This document shows, piece by piece, positions 49,194-56,912 of a DNA stretch of 64,000 bases. A program made the translations under genes and the position numbers. Position 1 is the stretch's first letter; every line of letters begins with the position of its first letter. Below the pieces are notes generated by a model, which was not told where the DNA came from, ran no database searches, and was given only the letters and a program-made list of their open reading frames with translations. This stretch comes from Crossiella sp. SN42 (lineage in GTDB: Bacteria > Actinomycetota > Actinomycetes > Mycobacteriales > Pseudonocardiaceae): contig NZ_JAMHIV010000038.1 of assembly GCF_023897065.1 (NCBI RefSeq), positions 1 to 64,000 on the forward strand, read 5' to 3'.

Positions 49194-50417
49194 ATGGAAA
49201 CCACGGACAACAGCGGCCGCCGCGCACTGGTGGTCGGACTGGGCGTCAGCGGAATCGCCACCGCGCTGCGGCTCCGGCGCGCGGGCTGGCAGCCGGTGTT
49301 GATCGAGAAGGCCCCCTCGCGGCGCTCCGGCGGCTACTTCGTCGGCCTGTTCGGCGCGGGCCGCGCGGCGGCCGGACGGCTGGGCATCCTGGACGGGATG
49401 GCCGACCGGGCCGCCCAGGACGGGGTCAACTTCGACATCGACCGCGAGGGCAACCGGCGGCGTGGCCTCGGTTTCAAGGACCTGCCCGGACTGCCCCGGC
49501 TGATGGTGCGCGGCGACGTGGAACAGGCCGCCTTCGCCGCGCTGCCGGCCGAGGTGGAGATCCGCTACTCGACCGTGCCCACCGCCATCACCCAGGACGC
49601 CGGCGGCGTGGACGTGACCCTGCGCAACACCGCCGACGGCACCGTGGTCACCGAGCGGTTCGACCTGGTGGTCGGCGCGGACGGGCTGCGCTCCACGGTG
49701 CGCTCGCTGGCCTTCGGCCCGCACGAGCGCTACCTCAGGCGGCTCAACTTCATGGTCGCGGCCTTCTCGCTGCCCGGCTCGCTCACCGACCTGGCCTCAG
49801 AGGACGGCGTGACCCTGCTCGAACCGGGCCGGTCCATGTGGATCTTCCCGTTCCGCGACCACGCGCCGACCGTGCTGATCTCCTACCGCACCGAGGACGT
49901 GGACGCCGAGTTCAGCCAGCCGCCCGCGCAGCGGGTGCGCGCCGCCTTCGGCCCCGGCCCCACCGGCCGCGCGCTCGGTGAGGTGCTGCGGGCCATGGAG
50001 AACGCCGAGGAGCTGCTGTTCGACTCGGTCGAACAGGTCAAGATGGACCGCTGGCACCAGGGCCGGGTGGTGCTCCTCGGCGACTCGGCCTGGTGCGTGA
50101 CGCTGTACGCGGGCATGGGCGTCTCCGCCGGACTGGCCGGGGCCGACCTGCTCGGCACCATGCTGGAGCGGCACCCGCGCGACCTGCCGCGCGCGCTGGC
50201 CGCCTGGGAGGCCAAGCTGCGGCCCAGCATCGAGTACTACCAGCAGATCGGGCTGGAGCAGCAGGCGTTCTTCACCCCGACCAGCCGGTTCCAGATCGGG
50301 CTGCGCAAGATGCTGGCGCGCTGGCAGAAGTGGCCGCTGGTCGGGCGCTGGCTGCGCGCGATGTGGGAGGGCGGCAAAGCCAGCCGCATGAAGGACATGG
50401 ACATCGCGCGGGCATGA
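49194..50417 (+). CDS. FAD-dependent monooxygenase (group A)
   Basis: A 407-residue flavoprotein with A-L-V-V-G-L-G-V-S-G-I-A-T-A at the N-terminus (FAD), V-V-G-A-D-G-L-R-S-T-V-R-S (the DG motif) and V-V-L-L-G-D-S-A-W (the GD motif). Related enzymes hydroxylate aromatic compounds or inactivate tetracyclines and rifamycins. It leads an operon with TetR and epoxide hydrolase genes, suggesting inducible detoxification or catabolism of an aromatic or epoxide-forming compound. Confidence 0.9.
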   Translation: METTDNSGRRALVVGLGVSGIATALRLRRAGWQPVLIEKAPSRRSGGYFVGLFGAGRAAAGRLGILDGMADRAAQDGVNFDIDREGNRRRGLGFKDLPGLPRLMVRGDVEQAAFAALPAEVEIRYSTVPTAITQDAGGVDVTLRNTADGTVVTERFDLVVGADGLRSTVRSLAFGPHERYLRRLNFMVAAFSLPGSLTDLASEDGVTLLEPGRSMWIFPFRDHAPTVLISYRTEDVDAEFSQPPAQRVRAAFGPGPTGRALGEVLRAMENAEELLFDSVEQVKMDRWHQGRVVLLGDSAWCVTLYAGMGVSAGLAGADLLGTMLERHPRDLPRALAAWEAKLRPSIEYYQQIGLEQQAFFTPTSRFQIGLRKMLARWQKWPLVGRWLRAMWEGGKASRMKDMDIARA

Positions 50418-50463
50418 TGGAGACGTGCCGCCGGCACCCGGCGCGCGGAACGGGAGATCGGCG

Positions 50464-51174
50464 ATGGCCCAGCTGCTGGAGCAGGACTCGGGGAAGGCCG
50501 CGCGCATCCTCGCCGCCGCCAGGGAGCTGTTGCTGCGCCGCGGCGTCAAGGGCGTGACCATCGCCGAGATCGCCGAGCGGGCGCACGTCGGCAAGGGCAC
50601 CGTCTACCTGTACTGGGGCACCAAGGAAGACCTGTTCGTCGGGCTGTTCGCCAGGGAGTTCCTGGCCGCGGTGGACGAGATGATCGAGCTGTTCAGCACC
50701 GACCCGGACGCCGCGCGCCCGCACCGGTTCTGCCCGGTGCTGGTGCGCACCGCGCTGGAGCGCCCGTTCATGCGCGCGCTGCAGACCGGCGACGCGGACA
50801 GCCTCGGCATCCTGCTGGAACACCCGCGCAGCAAGGAGCTCATGGGCTCACTGGGCCCCAGCGAGCTGATGCACGCGGTGCTGCCGGTGTGGCGCGCGCA
50901 CCAGCTGGCCCGCACCGACTGGCCGGTCGACGAACAGGCCTATGCGTTGCGCGCCTTGCTCGCCGGCTTCTTCCAGCTGGCCAGCAGCTCGCACGCGCTC
51001 AACGAGGTCACCGTGGCCGAACCGGATCGAGTCATCTCCGCCGCGGTCACCGCGCTGCTGGGGGAGCCGACCGCAGGCGCGGCCGAGATCAGGGCCACCG
51101 CCGAGGAAGGGCTGCGCCTGCTGCACGCGCGGCGCGCGGACGTGCTGGCCACCATCACCACCACCAAGGAATGA
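50464..51174 (+). CDS. TetR family regulator
   Basis: A 236-residue protein. The DNA-binding domain is V-T-I-A-E-I-A-E-R-A-H-V-G-K-G-T-V-Y-L-Y-W, preceded by A-A-R-E-L-L-L-R-R-G. I choose ATG 50464, which has GGGAG upstream, over a start at 50425. It lies 46 bases after the monooxygenase and its stop overlaps the hydrolase ATG, so it is cotranscribed with its likely targets and can feed back at the operator at 49148. Confidence 0.9.
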   Translation: MAQLLEQDSGKAARILAAARELLLRRGVKGVTIAEIAERAHVGKGTVYLYWGTKEDLFVGLFAREFLAAVDEMIELFSTDPDAARPHRFCPVLVRTALERPFMRALQTGDADSLGILLEHPRSKELMGSLGPSELMHAVLPVWRAHQLARTDWPVDEQAYALRALLAGFFQLASSSHALNEVTVAEPDRVISAAVTALLGEPTAGAAEIRATAEEGLRLLHARRADVLATITTTKE

Positions 51175-52136
51175 GGCGAACAGCGTTGCCACAGCACCGC
51201 GAGGTCTCCGTCAACGGCATCACCATGCACATCGCCGAACAGGGCGAGGGCCCACTTGTCCTGCTGCTGCACGGTTTCCCGGAGAGCTGGTACTCCTGGC
51301 GGCACCAGTTCCAGCCGCTGGCCGAGGCCGGCTACCACGTGGTCGCGCCGGACCAGCGCGGCTACGGCGGCACCGACCAGCCGTCCGATGTGGACGACTA
51401 CTCGATCTTCCACCTGGTCGGCGACGTGGTCGGGCTGATCCACGCGCTGGGGGAGCGGCAGGCCGTGGTCATCGGCCACGACTGGGGCGCCCCGGTGGCC
51501 TGGAACACCGCGATGATGCGGCCCGACCTGGTCCGCGGCGTGGGCGGGCTCAGCGTGGCGCCCGCCCCGCGTGGCCCGGTCCCGCCGCTGGTGGCCGCCC
51601 GGCAGCGCTTCGGCGACGGCTTCTACCAGATCTACTTCCAGGAACCCGGTGTCGCCGACGCCGAGCTCAACCGGGACATCCGCAGCACCTTCCGCAAGAC
51701 CCTGGCCGCCACCTCCGGTGAGAGCGACAGCTCGGCGGCCACCCCGACCGCCCCGGCCGGCGGCGGCTTCCTCTCCGCGATGCCCGAGCCGGAGAAGCTG
51801 CCCAGCTGGCTCACCGAGGCCGACATCGACGCCTACACCGAGCAGTACCAGCGCAACGGCTTCACCGGCGGCCTGAACTGGTACCGCAACATCGACCGCA
51901 ACTGGGCGCTGACCGCCCCGTGGCAGGGCGCGCCGATCACCGCGCCCGCGCTGCACATCACCGGTGAACGGGACCTGGTCCGCGGCTTCTACCCGCCGGA
52001 CTACCTGGAGCGGCTGCCCGAGCAGCTGCCCGGCCTGCGCACCGTGCTGGACCTGCCCGGCTGCGGGCACTGGACCCAGCAGGAACGCCCGGACGAGGTC
52101 AACAAGGCGCTGCTGGAGTTCCTGGCCGGCCTGTAG
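51171..52136 (+). CDS. Epoxide hydrolase-like alpha/beta hydrolase
   Basis: A 321-residue enzyme. H-G-F-P-E-S-W is the oxyanion hole, G-H-D-W-G-A holds the Asp nucleophile of epoxide hydrolases, and G-C-G-H-W near the C-terminus gives the base. A lid region with Tyr residues lies between. An Asp nucleophile points to epoxide or haloalkane hydrolysis rather than ester cleavage. The ATG at 51171 overlaps the TetR stop; a TTG at 51186 is possible. Confidence 0.9.
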   Translation: MRRTALPQHREVSVNGITMHIAEQGEGPLVLLLHGFPESWYSWRHQFQPLAEAGYHVVAPDQRGYGGTDQPSDVDDYSIFHLVGDVVGLIHALGERQAVVIGHDWGAPVAWNTAMMRPDLVRGVGGLSVAPAPRGPVPPLVAARQRFGDGFYQIYFQEPGVADAELNRDIRSTFRKTLAATSGESDSSAATPTAPAGGGFLSAMPEPEKLPSWLTEADIDAYTEQYQRNGFTGGLNWYRNIDRNWALTAPWQGAPITAPALHITGERDLVRGFYPPDYLERLPEQLPGLRTVLDLPGCGHWTQQERPDEVNKALLEFLAGL

Positions 52137-52150
52137 CTCAAGGTCTGATT

Positions 52151-52179
52151 CCCGCCAGCCACGCGCTGGCCCCGGCGGG
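52151..52179 (+). terminator. Hairpin after the epoxide hydrolase gene
   Basis: CCCGCC (52151-52156) pairs with GGCGGG (52174-52179), with an inner GCCA/TGGC pair, 14 bases after the hydrolase stop. Moderate stem, so only a candidate. Confidence 0.4.
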
Positions 52180-52184
52180 TTGAC

Positions 52185-52226
52185 TCCCTCCCGGACACCC
52201 GGTGTCAGCCGGCGGTCCGGGAGGGA
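52185..52226 (+). promoter_or_regulatory. Hairpin that masks the ribosome site of the EamA gene
   Basis: Perfect 12-base arms at 52185-52196 and 52215-52226 (core CCCTCCCGGAC / GTCCGGGAGGG) with an 18-base loop. The right arm contains the GGGAGGG that serves as ribosome site for the GTG at 52232. If transcribed as leader, folding would hide that site. Confidence 0.45.
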
Positions 52227-52231
52227 ACGTC

Positions 52232-53164
52232 GTGCCGGGAACCCGCGTCAGCACCCCGATCCAGTTCAGCCTGCTCGCGCTCACCTGGGGCGCCAGCTTC
52301 CTGTTCGTCAAGATCGCGCTCACCGGCCTGACCCCGCCGCAGATCGTCTGGGGCCGCCTGGTCCTGGGCGCGCTCACCCTCGCGGCGATCATGCTGCTCA
52401 CCCGGCGCTCGCTGCCCCGCGAACCGGCGCTGTGGGGCCACCTGACCGTGGTCTCGGTGCTGCTCTGCGTGCTCCCGTTCCTGCTGTTCGCCTGGGCGCA
52501 GAGCCACATCTCGGCCAGCCTGGCCAGCATCTACAACGCCACCACCCCGCTGTTCGCCACCGCCTTCGCCGCCGCCCTGCTCCGCACCGAAGGCCTCACC
52601 CCGCACCGCCGCACCGGCCTGCTGCTCGGCTTCGCCGGCGTCCTGGTCATCATCAACCCGTTCGCCGCCACCCTCACCGGCAGCCTGCCCGCCCAACTGG
52701 CCTGCCTGGGCGCCACCACCAGCTACGGCCTGGCCTTCGCCTACCTGCGCCGCTTCCTCAGCCACCGGGACATTCCCGCCATCACCCTGGCCTTCATCCA
52801 GGTGGCGACGGGCGCGACCCTCATGCTGCTCAGCACGCCATTCCTAGGCGCGCCAACGGATCTGTCCCCGTCCGTGCTGCTGAGCATGCTCGCCCTGGGC
52901 GCGCTGAGCACCGGCCTAGCCTACGTCTGGAACACCGTGGTGGTCCGCGACTGGGGCGCGGCCAACGCCGCCGCGGTCACCTACGTGACCCCCGTGGTCG
53001 GCGTCCTGCTCGGCGTGCTCGTCCTCGGCGAACCCCTTGCCTGGCACCAGCCCCTCGGCGCGGCCCTGGTGCTGCTGGGCATCCTGGCCGCGCACGGCAG
53101 GCTGCGCCGGATCAGTAGGCGACGTGCGCCAGCCAGTCAGCCAGCAACGCCCGGTCCCCGGTGA
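52232..53164 (+). CDS. EamA/DMT family exporter
   Basis: A 310-residue membrane protein with ten hydrophobic segments in two homologous halves, as in the drug/metabolite transporter family. L-A-L-T-W-G-A-S-F-L-F-V-K lies in helix 1 and L-G-E-P-L-A-W-H-Q in the last repeat. Start GTG 52232 chosen for its GGGAGGG site; an earlier GTG at 52202 lies in the hairpin loop. Substrates of the family include amino acids and drugs. The 3' end overlaps the convergent isomerase-like gene by 53 bases. Confidence 0.88.
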   Translation: MPGTRVSTPIQFSLLALTWGASFLFVKIALTGLTPPQIVWGRLVLGALTLAAIMLLTRRSLPREPALWGHLTVVSVLLCVLPFLLFAWAQSHISASLASIYNATTPLFATAFAAALLRTEGLTPHRRTGLLLGFAGVLVIINPFAATLTGSLPAQLACLGATTSYGLAFAYLRRFLSHRDIPAITLAFIQVATGATLMLLSTPFLGAPTDLSPSVLLSMLALGALSTGLAYVWNTVVVRDWGAANAAAVTYVTPVVGVLLGVLVLGEPLAWHQPLGAALVLLGILAAHGRLRRISRRRAPASQPATPGPR

Positions 53165-53894
53165 CGCTGACCCGGTCATCACCCGGATCCACCCGCCGGG
53201 TCAACACCAGCAACACATCCCGCGTCCGCCCCGCCAGCACCACCTCCGCCCCCGCCGACTGCGCCCCCACAGCTCCCGCAGCCCCCACGGCCTCCCGCTC
53301 CCACCGCGCCCCGCCCGGCTCCCGCGTGATCAACCACCCCGCCTGCCCGTCCGTCGGCCGCACCGCCAGCCGCTGCCCGTTTCCGCGCAACCCGGCCAGC
53401 CCCGGCACCCAGGCCACCGCCTCCGGCGTGGTGATCAGCTCCAGCCCCTCGCAGATGGTGTCCGCGGCCAGCTCCGGCGCCACCAGGTAGTCCCGCCCGG
53501 CCACGTTGGCCGCGTCGAAGTGGTGCACCACCAGGTCATGCAGCAGCCGCCGCAGCCAGAACCGCGGCGAAGCGGGACCGAGGAAGGTCCACACCGGCTC
53601 CTCGCCCCGCAACTCCACCGCCTCGATCAGCTCGCGCACCCCGTCCACCAGCCAGCCGCGCCAGCCCGAGGGCGGCCCGGGATCGGCCTGCTTCGGATCC
53701 GGCACCGGCACCGCGCTCCCGCCCTGCACCAGCTCGCCGGCCCAGCGAAACCCCTGCCCGATGTGCCCCACCAGGTCCCTGACCAGCCATTCCGGACAGG
53801 TCGGCACCCGCGCGGCCGGGTCAAGCCCATCCACCACGGAGACGAAGGCCGCGATCTGGCCACGCGCCCACGCACTGAGTTGATCGGTCGTCAT
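53112..53894 (-). CDS. Mycothiol-dependent maleylpyruvate isomerase-like protein
   Basis: A 260-residue two-domain protein. The N-terminal DinB-like domain has V-P-T-C-P-E-W-L-V-R-D-L-V-G-H-I-G and a second metal-ligand block L-H-D-L-V-V-H-H-F-D-A. The C-terminal domain resembles the sterol-carrier-like tail of this family. The ATG at 53894 sits right after a MerR-type promoter whose regulator is divergent. Substrate unknown. Confidence 0.85.
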   Translation of the reverse strand: MTTDQLSAWARGQIAAFVSVVDGLDPAARVPTCPEWLVRDLVGHIGQGFRWAGELVQGGSAVPVPDPKQADPGPPSGWRGWLVDGVRELIEAVELRGEEPVWTFLGPASPRFWLRRLLHDLVVHHFDAANVAGRDYLVAPELAADTICEGLELITTPEAVAWVPGLAGLRGNGQRLAVRPTDGQAGWLITREPGGARWEREAVGAAGAVGAQSAGAEVVLAGRTRDVLLVLTRRVDPGDDRVSVTGDRALLADWLAHVAY

Positions 53895-53900
53895 GTCGGT

Positions 53901-53931
53901 ACCGTAGGAACTCCACTGGGGTGGAGGTTCG
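53901..53931 (-). promoter_or_regulatory. MerR-type promoter with 19-base spacer
   Basis: On the minus strand, -35 CGAACC (53931-53926) and -10 TACGGT (53906-53901) are 19 bases apart. The spacer holds the inverted repeat TCCAC / GTGGA, with GAAC and GTTC outside. Overlong spacers with a central palindrome are the hallmark of promoters untwisted by MerR activators. The -10 ends seven bases before the ATG at 53894, so the message is leaderless or nearly so. Confidence 0.65.
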
Positions 53932-53938
53932 AGCAAAG

Positions 53939-54880
53939 GTGACCGAGGACACAGTCGGTATCGGCGAGCTGGCGCGGCTGACCGGAGTGCCGGTGCGCAC
54001 CATCCGGTTCTACTGCGACGAGGGCGTGCTGGAGCCCGTGCGCACCACCGGCGGCCACCGCCGCTTCAGCCCTGCCACCGCCGACCGCCTCACCCTGGTC
54101 CGCAACCTCCGCACCCTCGGCCTGGGCCTGCCCGCCATCACCACCGTCCTCAATGGACAGACTTCCCTGGCCGAAGCCATCACCGCCGAACGCGCCACCC
54201 TGGACGCCGAACTGGCCACCCTCTCCTGGCGCCAAGCCAGCCTCGCGGCCCTGGAACAAGCGGACCCCACCGCCCGCGCCGCCCGCCTGGCCCTGCTCGC
54301 CGCCGCCCAGGACGGCTGCACCGCCCACGCCGCCCTGACCACCTTCTGGCGCCGGATCTTCGTCGCCCCAGCCCGCCCCGAAACCATCGAGATGTTCCTG
54401 CACGCCAGCGCCCCCGCCCCACCCCGCAACCCCACCCCGGCCCAGGTCACCGCCTACGCCGAAATGCTCACCCTGCTCGCCGGCCCCGCCCTGCGCCACG
54501 GCCTGCTCCGCCAAGCCCACCGCAACCACGCCGACATCCCCGACGAGGACGCCCTGCACTGGTCCATCGGCCCCGCCTGCGACCAAGCCCGCGACCTCAT
54601 CCTCACCCACCACCACCCCGGCCCCAGCCCCGCCCTGGACGCCTTCGTCACCGCCCACGCCCAAGCTCGCCACACCACCGACACCCCCACCTTCCGCCGC
54701 ACCCTCGCCGCCACCACCACCATCAACCGCCACCCCCACCTCCGCCGCTACTGGCACCTCACCACCACCATCACCGGCGAACCGGTCAGCCCCGGCCAGG
54801 CGTACACCTGGCTGCTCGACGGGCTTCCCGCCACCGCTGAACCCCAGGCAGGTGACCCCGTGGGCGCCGGGGCGGAGTGA
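53939..54880 (+). CDS. MerR family transcriptional regulator
   Basis: A 313-residue protein. The N-terminal MerR domain reads G-I-G-E-L-A-R-L-T-G-V-P-V-R-T-I-R-F-Y-C-D-E-G-V-L, then G-G-H-R-R-F. A dimerisation helix follows and a large helical effector domain of about 200 residues without metal-binding cysteine clusters, so an organic ligand is likely. I prefer GTG 53939, as the GTG at 53921 is inside the operator. The second half has strikingly high C content on this strand. It is divergent from the isomerase-like gene it probably controls. Confidence 0.85.
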   Translation: MTEDTVGIGELARLTGVPVRTIRFYCDEGVLEPVRTTGGHRRFSPATADRLTLVRNLRTLGLGLPAITTVLNGQTSLAEAITAERATLDAELATLSWRQASLAALEQADPTARAARLALLAAAQDGCTAHAALTTFWRRIFVAPARPETIEMFLHASAPAPPRNPTPAQVTAYAEMLTLLAGPALRHGLLRQAHRNHADIPDEDALHWSIGPACDQARDLILTHHHPGPSPALDAFVTAHAQARHTTDTPTFRRTLAATTTINRHPHLRRYWHLTTTITGEPVSPGQAYTWLLDGLPATAEPQAGDPVGAGAE

Positions 54881-54904
54881 TCGCGTATGGTTTCCGTGCC
54901 GAAC

Positions 54905-54978
54905 GCCCCGGTAGCCCAACCGGCAGAGGCAGCGGACTCAAAATCCGTCCAGTGTGGGTTCGACTCCCACCCGGGGCA
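54905..54978 (+). tRNA. tRNA-Leu (anticodon CAA)
   Basis: A 74-base cloverleaf. The acceptor stem GCCCCGG / CCGGGGC is perfect, the T arm is GTGGG-TTCGACT-CCCAC, and the anticodon arm GCGGA-CTCAAAA-TCCGT gives anticodon CAA. The variable loop is only about five bases although leucine tRNAs usually have a long variable arm. The CCA end is not encoded. The 3' half is the probable attachment site of the following element. Confidence 0.85.
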
Positions 54979-54999
54979 CAGCGCTTGACCACACAAACA

Positions 55000-55034
55000 C
55001 AGCCCATGACCAGGCAGAACCCGGTCATGGGCTG
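55000..55034 (+). terminator. Hairpin downstream of the tRNA
   Basis: Perfect 12-base stem CAGCCCATGACC / GGTCATGGGCTG with an 11-base loop followed by ATCTTGTCTTGT, 22 bases past the tRNA. It could end the tRNA transcript and, from the other side, the integrase transcript. Confidence 0.6.
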
Positions 55035-55112
55035 ATCTTGTCTTGTCCGGCTGTGTCCGGTCGTCACCGGCGAAATACGGGCGTTTGCGTCCAATACGCA
55101 TCCAAGTTCGAG

Positions 55113-56483
55113 TCAGGTGTCGCGCAGCGCCTCCTCGATGCGCTTCCGGTTCCGGTCCTCGTTCCCGGCGATGCAGGCGGCGTAGACCCGCAGCAGCACC
55201 TCGACGCTGTGCCCGGCCCACTCGGCGACCTGGGTCGGGTCCACACCGGCGTTGAGCTGGGTCGAGACGCAGGCGTGGCGCAGGTCGTACGGGCGGCTGG
55301 CCAGCGGCGAGTTGAACTCTCGCTCGGTCAACCCGTCCTTCCGTGCCTTGCGCCACGTCCGGCTGATGGTGCCCTCGGAGATCAACTCCCCGGAGCGCAC
55401 CCCATAGAACAGGTGCCCGGTCTTGTTCACGCCGAAGGTCTTCAGGTGCCACCACAACAGCGCGGTCAGTTCCGGCGGCGACAGCACCACCCGGACCTCC
55501 CCCTGCTCCCGGTGCTTGAGCCCACGCGGGTCCCGCCTGGTCCCGGAATCACTCCACGCGGCCCCGGTCTCCGGCGCGGACTCCCACAGGTAGATCTCGC
55601 CCCAGCCTTCGGCTGGCAGCTTGAGGTCTTCCTCGCGGAGGTTGATGGCCTCGGCCGGCCGGGCCGCGGCGTAGTACATCAACGCGAAGTACGCCTTGAG
55701 GCGCGGCCCGGACGGTTCCTGCTTCTCGACTTCGCCAAGCAGCCTTTTGGCCTGGCCGTGGTTGACGACCACGCGCTTGTCGACGACCCGGACCGCCTTG
55801 GTCGCCTTCCACTTCACCTCGGGCAGTGCGTTGCGGGTCAGCACCTTGAGCTCCTCGACGCCGTACTTCAGGGCGTTGTGCAGCACAGCGCGCTTGCGGC
55901 GGACTACCGAGGACGCGGCCTGCGTGCCGTCGAGCTTCAGCGTCAGCCGGTCGGCGACCGGCCGCAGCACGGTCGCGTCGGCCAGCACGGATACCGGTTT
56001 GGTGTTGCGCTCCAGCCACCGGAACGCCGCCGCGATCTCCTCGGCCGGTTCGCCCTCCTGCTGGCGGCGGAGGTTGAACGCCCAGCCGCTGAGCGCCCGG
56101 CGGAGCACCTTGTCGTCCGGCTTGCCGCGGTTCGTGCTCAGCATGCCCAGGGTGACCGCGGTCAGGGTCTCGGCGATGCCGGCGCGCGACTTGCCCGCCG
56201 AACGCGGCCACTTCATCTTGTTGTAGGCCATGGCGAAGGCCAGCCAGCTCATTTCCCGCTCGGCACGGGCCATCGAGACCGGGAGCCCGGTCTCGACGAC
56301 GAACGCCTCGCCCTGCCTTTGCGCGGAAAGGAGTTGGGAGCGGAAACTCTCGGCGAGCGCGGTGGTCTTGAACGGCTCCGTGAACACCTTGCCGTCAACA
56401 ACCCACCGCACCTTGTAGGTGGTGGTGCGCTCGCCCACATAGACGGAGGTTTTCCGCATTCTCACGTTGTAGGTCGTGGCCAT
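55113..56483 (-). CDS. Tyrosine site-specific integrase
   Basis: A 456-residue recombinase. The C-terminal catalytic box has A-R-P-A-E-A-I-N-L-R near residue 285, Y-D-L-R-H-A-C, G-H-S-V-E-V and the nucleophile in L-L-R-V-Y-A-A-C, giving the Arg-His-Arg-Tyr set. The N-terminal arm-binding and core-binding domains are helical. The ATG at 56483 overlaps the excisionase stop (TGATG). It reads toward the tRNA and ends 134 bases from it, consistent with integration there. Confidence 0.93.
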   Translation of the reverse strand: MATTYNVRMRKTSVYVGERTTTYKVRWVVDGKVFTEPFKTTALAESFRSQLLSAQRQGEAFVVETGLPVSMARAEREMSWLAFAMAYNKMKWPRSAGKSRAGIAETLTAVTLGMLSTNRGKPDDKVLRRALSGWAFNLRRQQEGEPAEEIAAAFRWLERNTKPVSVLADATVLRPVADRLTLKLDGTQAASSVVRRKRAVLHNALKYGVEELKVLTRNALPEVKWKATKAVRVVDKRVVVNHGQAKRLLGEVEKQEPSGPRLKAYFALMYYAAARPAEAINLREEDLKLPAEGWGEIYLWESAPETGAAWSDSGTRRDPRGLKHREQGEVRVVLSPPELTALLWWHLKTFGVNKTGHLFYGVRSGELISEGTISRTWRKARKDGLTEREFNSPLASRPYDLRHACVSTQLNAGVDPTQVAEWAGHSVEVLLRVYAACIAGNEDRNRKRIEEALRDT

Positions 56484-56680
56484 CAAGCGGCGCCCTTCTC
56501 TGCCAGGGATTCGAGCCACTGCTCGTAGTCGTCGAGGCGGATGCGTAGATCGCCGTTAGGCAGCTTCACGCAGCGCGGGCCGCGCTTCTTGGCCCGCCAG
56601 TCGTAGAAGGTCGACCGAGCCACGCCGAGGCTCGCGCAGACTTCGGGCACGGTGAGGAACTTGCGGGAGGCGGCGGCCAT
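56483..56680 (-). CDS. Excisionase-like MerR-type helix-turn-helix protein
   Basis: A 65-residue DNA-binding protein: F-L-T-V-P-E-V-C-A-S-L-G-V-A-R-S-T-F-Y-D-W is the helix-turn-helix and R-I-R-L-D-D-Y-E-Q-W-L the wing and C-terminal helix, the usual form of AlpA/Xis proteins on these elements. Coupled to the integrase by a one-base overlap. Confidence 0.88.
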   Translation of the reverse strand: MAAASRKFLTVPEVCASLGVARSTFYDWRAKKRGPRCVKLPNGDLRIRLDDYEQWLESLAEKGAA

Positions 56681-56773
56681 GATCTTTTCCTTCCAGGAGA
56701 GCGGAGGTACGTCGTCATCCCCGGCAGCCGCACCGCCGCCGGGCCTGCTGGAGCTGTGCGCCGGGCAGGGTGC

Positions 56774-56903
56774 CGGGTTTCAAACCCGCAAACCCGCAAA
56801 CCCGCCGCCGTAAGGCCGTGAACTGGGAAAACAAGGTGCGGGTTTGGTGCGGGTCAAACCCGCAACCCGGTCCGCAAACCCGCACCCAAACCCGCAAACC
56901 CGC
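56774..56903. repeat. Iteron array, AAACCCGC units
   Basis: Seven direct copies of the octamer AAACCCGC occur at 56782, 56790, 56798 (contiguous), 56856, 56876, 56888 and 56896 (last two contiguous). One inverted copy lies at 56838, and degenerate copies at 56774, 56849 and 56864. The array sits between the replication gene and the excisionase gene. Iterons of this kind are where a plasmid-type initiator binds, so this is the probable replication origin of the element or a repressor array. Confidence 0.65.
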
Positions 56904-56912
56904 GCCCGCGGG

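Larger units (their letters stand above)
9110..54158. repeat. Dispersed 13-base palindrome GTCC-N5-GGAC
   Basis: Perfect-arm copies start at 9110, 10034, 13857, 16607, 18376, 19699, 19949, 21799, 31446, 33254, 40028, 41389, 42028, 42544, 43061, 45392 and 54146. Near copies lie at 1328, 11779 and 17676. The commonest form is GTCCACAATGGAC or GTCCACAGTGGAC. Every perfect copy lies inside a gene, and the copies are read in different frames (for example S-T-M-D, V-L-F-G-L and G-P-L-R-T), so the constraint is on DNA and not on protein. None was found after 54979. Confidence 0.7.

Noticed and set aside
56774-56903. CRISPR array
   Set aside because: The repeat unit is only eight bases, often contiguous, with no regular spacers and no cas genes.
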